Shown here: positions 63,693 through 64,000 of the stretch, one piece after another | Numbering within the stretch: position 1 is the stretch's first letter | Layout: each line of letters starts with the position of its first letter | Source: Meiothermus taiwanensis DSM 14542 | Lineage (GTDB): Bacteria; Deinococcota; Deinococci; Deinococcales; Thermaceae | Direction: 5' to 3' | Length of the DNA: 64,000 bases | NCBI GenBank assembly: GCA_000482765.1 | Contig: AXWR01000001.1 | Span: forward strand, 122,751-186,750 | Program-made: the position numbers and the translations under genes | The notes under the pieces: generated by a model | What the model was told of the DNA's origin: nothing | What the model saw: only the letters and a program-made list of their open reading frames with translations | The model's database searches: none

Positions 63693-64000
63693 TCAATACA
63701 TTTGAGACTCCAGGGGAACCGACACCTCCTGTAGCTTAGCCAGGTACTCCACCGGCGCCAACCCCCCCAGGGCCATGTGCGGCCGGTGCAGGTTGTAGTG
63801 CTCCAGATAACCCTCCAGCTCCCCTTGAATAGCCTCTATCCCCAGCGGTAAAGCCCGCGTGTAAAACTCATCCCGAAACGTCCGCTGCAGCCGCTCTACC
63901 ATCCCGTTCAGCTTCGGACTCCTCGGCGGCAAAACAAAAAGCTCTATCCCCAATACCCGACAACCCTCCTCAAACTCCGCCATGAACTCGCTGCCCCCAT
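63693..64000 (-). mobile_element. Insertion sequence, C-terminal part of a DDE transposase (IS481/IS3-like), cut by the window edge
   Basis: The frame is open to the right edge and reads ...GGSEF at 63984-63998, then the rest of the rve integrase core: SPKLNGMVERLQRTFRDEFY with the catalytic Glu (in MVERL) and the C-terminal signature HYNLHRPHMALGGLAP. The GGSEF stands where most relatives have DNGSEF. The stop is TGA at 63693-63695. The promoter and N-terminal helix-turn-helix are outside the window. Family assigned from motifs only. Confidence 0.85.

Overview
The window looks like a chromosomal segment of a thermophile of the Deinococcus-Thermus lineage, most likely Meiothermus. GC is about 64%. 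It carries the LysW-carrier alpha-aminoadipate (AAA) lysine pathway, a Thermus-style arginine cluster (argG, GNAT, argH, short argA-like GNAT), BshA for bacillithiol, a CrtI phytoene desaturase, a Meiothermus-type prokaryotic calcium channel, and many genes whose start codon lies 6-8 nt after a TANNNT -10 box, which suggests leaderless mRNAs. The species call is inference; no rRNA or tRNA was seen.

Layout. 1-2400: end of a branched-chain amino-acid-type ABC transporter (livG, livF), a cupin, a GNAT and a YkvA-like protein. 2591-6240: peptide/nickel-type ABC transporter (binding protein and two permeases). 6325-14071: PrcB-domain lipoprotein, Der GTPase, atypical SDR, a HEPN/MNT pair, a voltage-gated cation channel, a DinB-like protein, an acyltransferase, prfA and a Nudix hydrolase. 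14075-17940: pheST, apparently preceded by an 8-residue leader peptide with tandem Phe codons, and a 57-residue membrane protein.

17988-36743 is a large aromatic-catabolism island. On the minus strand a Liv-type uptake system (binding protein, two permeases, one polypeptide carrying both ATPases) runs into a two-subunit Rieske dioxygenase, a small unknown protein and pobA. After a promoter/operator come an extradiol dioxygenase, a GntR regulator and four overlapping genes (DUF6282 hydrolase, PIG-L/GalB-like, RraA/GalC-like, DUF1932 dehydrogenase). Divergently on the plus strand an IclR regulator leads pcaD-pcaC-pcaH-pcaG-pcaB-pcaIJ (fused CoA transferase). PobA makes protocatechuate and the Pca enzymes carry it through ortho cleavage to 3-oxoadipyl-CoA. 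The thiolase (PcaF) is not in the window. The same ATTGTCAACAAT operator lies upstream of both the transporter and the extradiol dioxygenase.

36706-44546: plsY, the arginine cluster (argG with a candidate leaderless upstream ORF), a HicB-like/PD-(D/E)XK nuclease fusion, carA, and a MntA-HepT toxin-antitoxin pair. 44595-56591: exported protein, esterase, sarcosine-oxidase-like enzyme, quinone reductase, crtI, ilvA, bshA, a NAGPA-type exported protein and an acyl-CoA dehydrogenase. 56622-63525: AAA lysine operon read leftward (hcs, lysT, lysU, LysW-like zinc ribbon, lysW, lysX, lysY, a YjjX-like NTPase, lysZ), preceded by a leader peptide with tandem Lys codons and an intrinsic terminator. The right edge cuts an insertion sequence whose end lies against the lysine promoter.

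Three control regions (pheST, hcs, argG) share one design: a sigma-A-like promoter whose start site falls within a few bases of the ATG of a very short ORF. Together with the HicB-nuclease fusion these are the most interesting non-routine signals.
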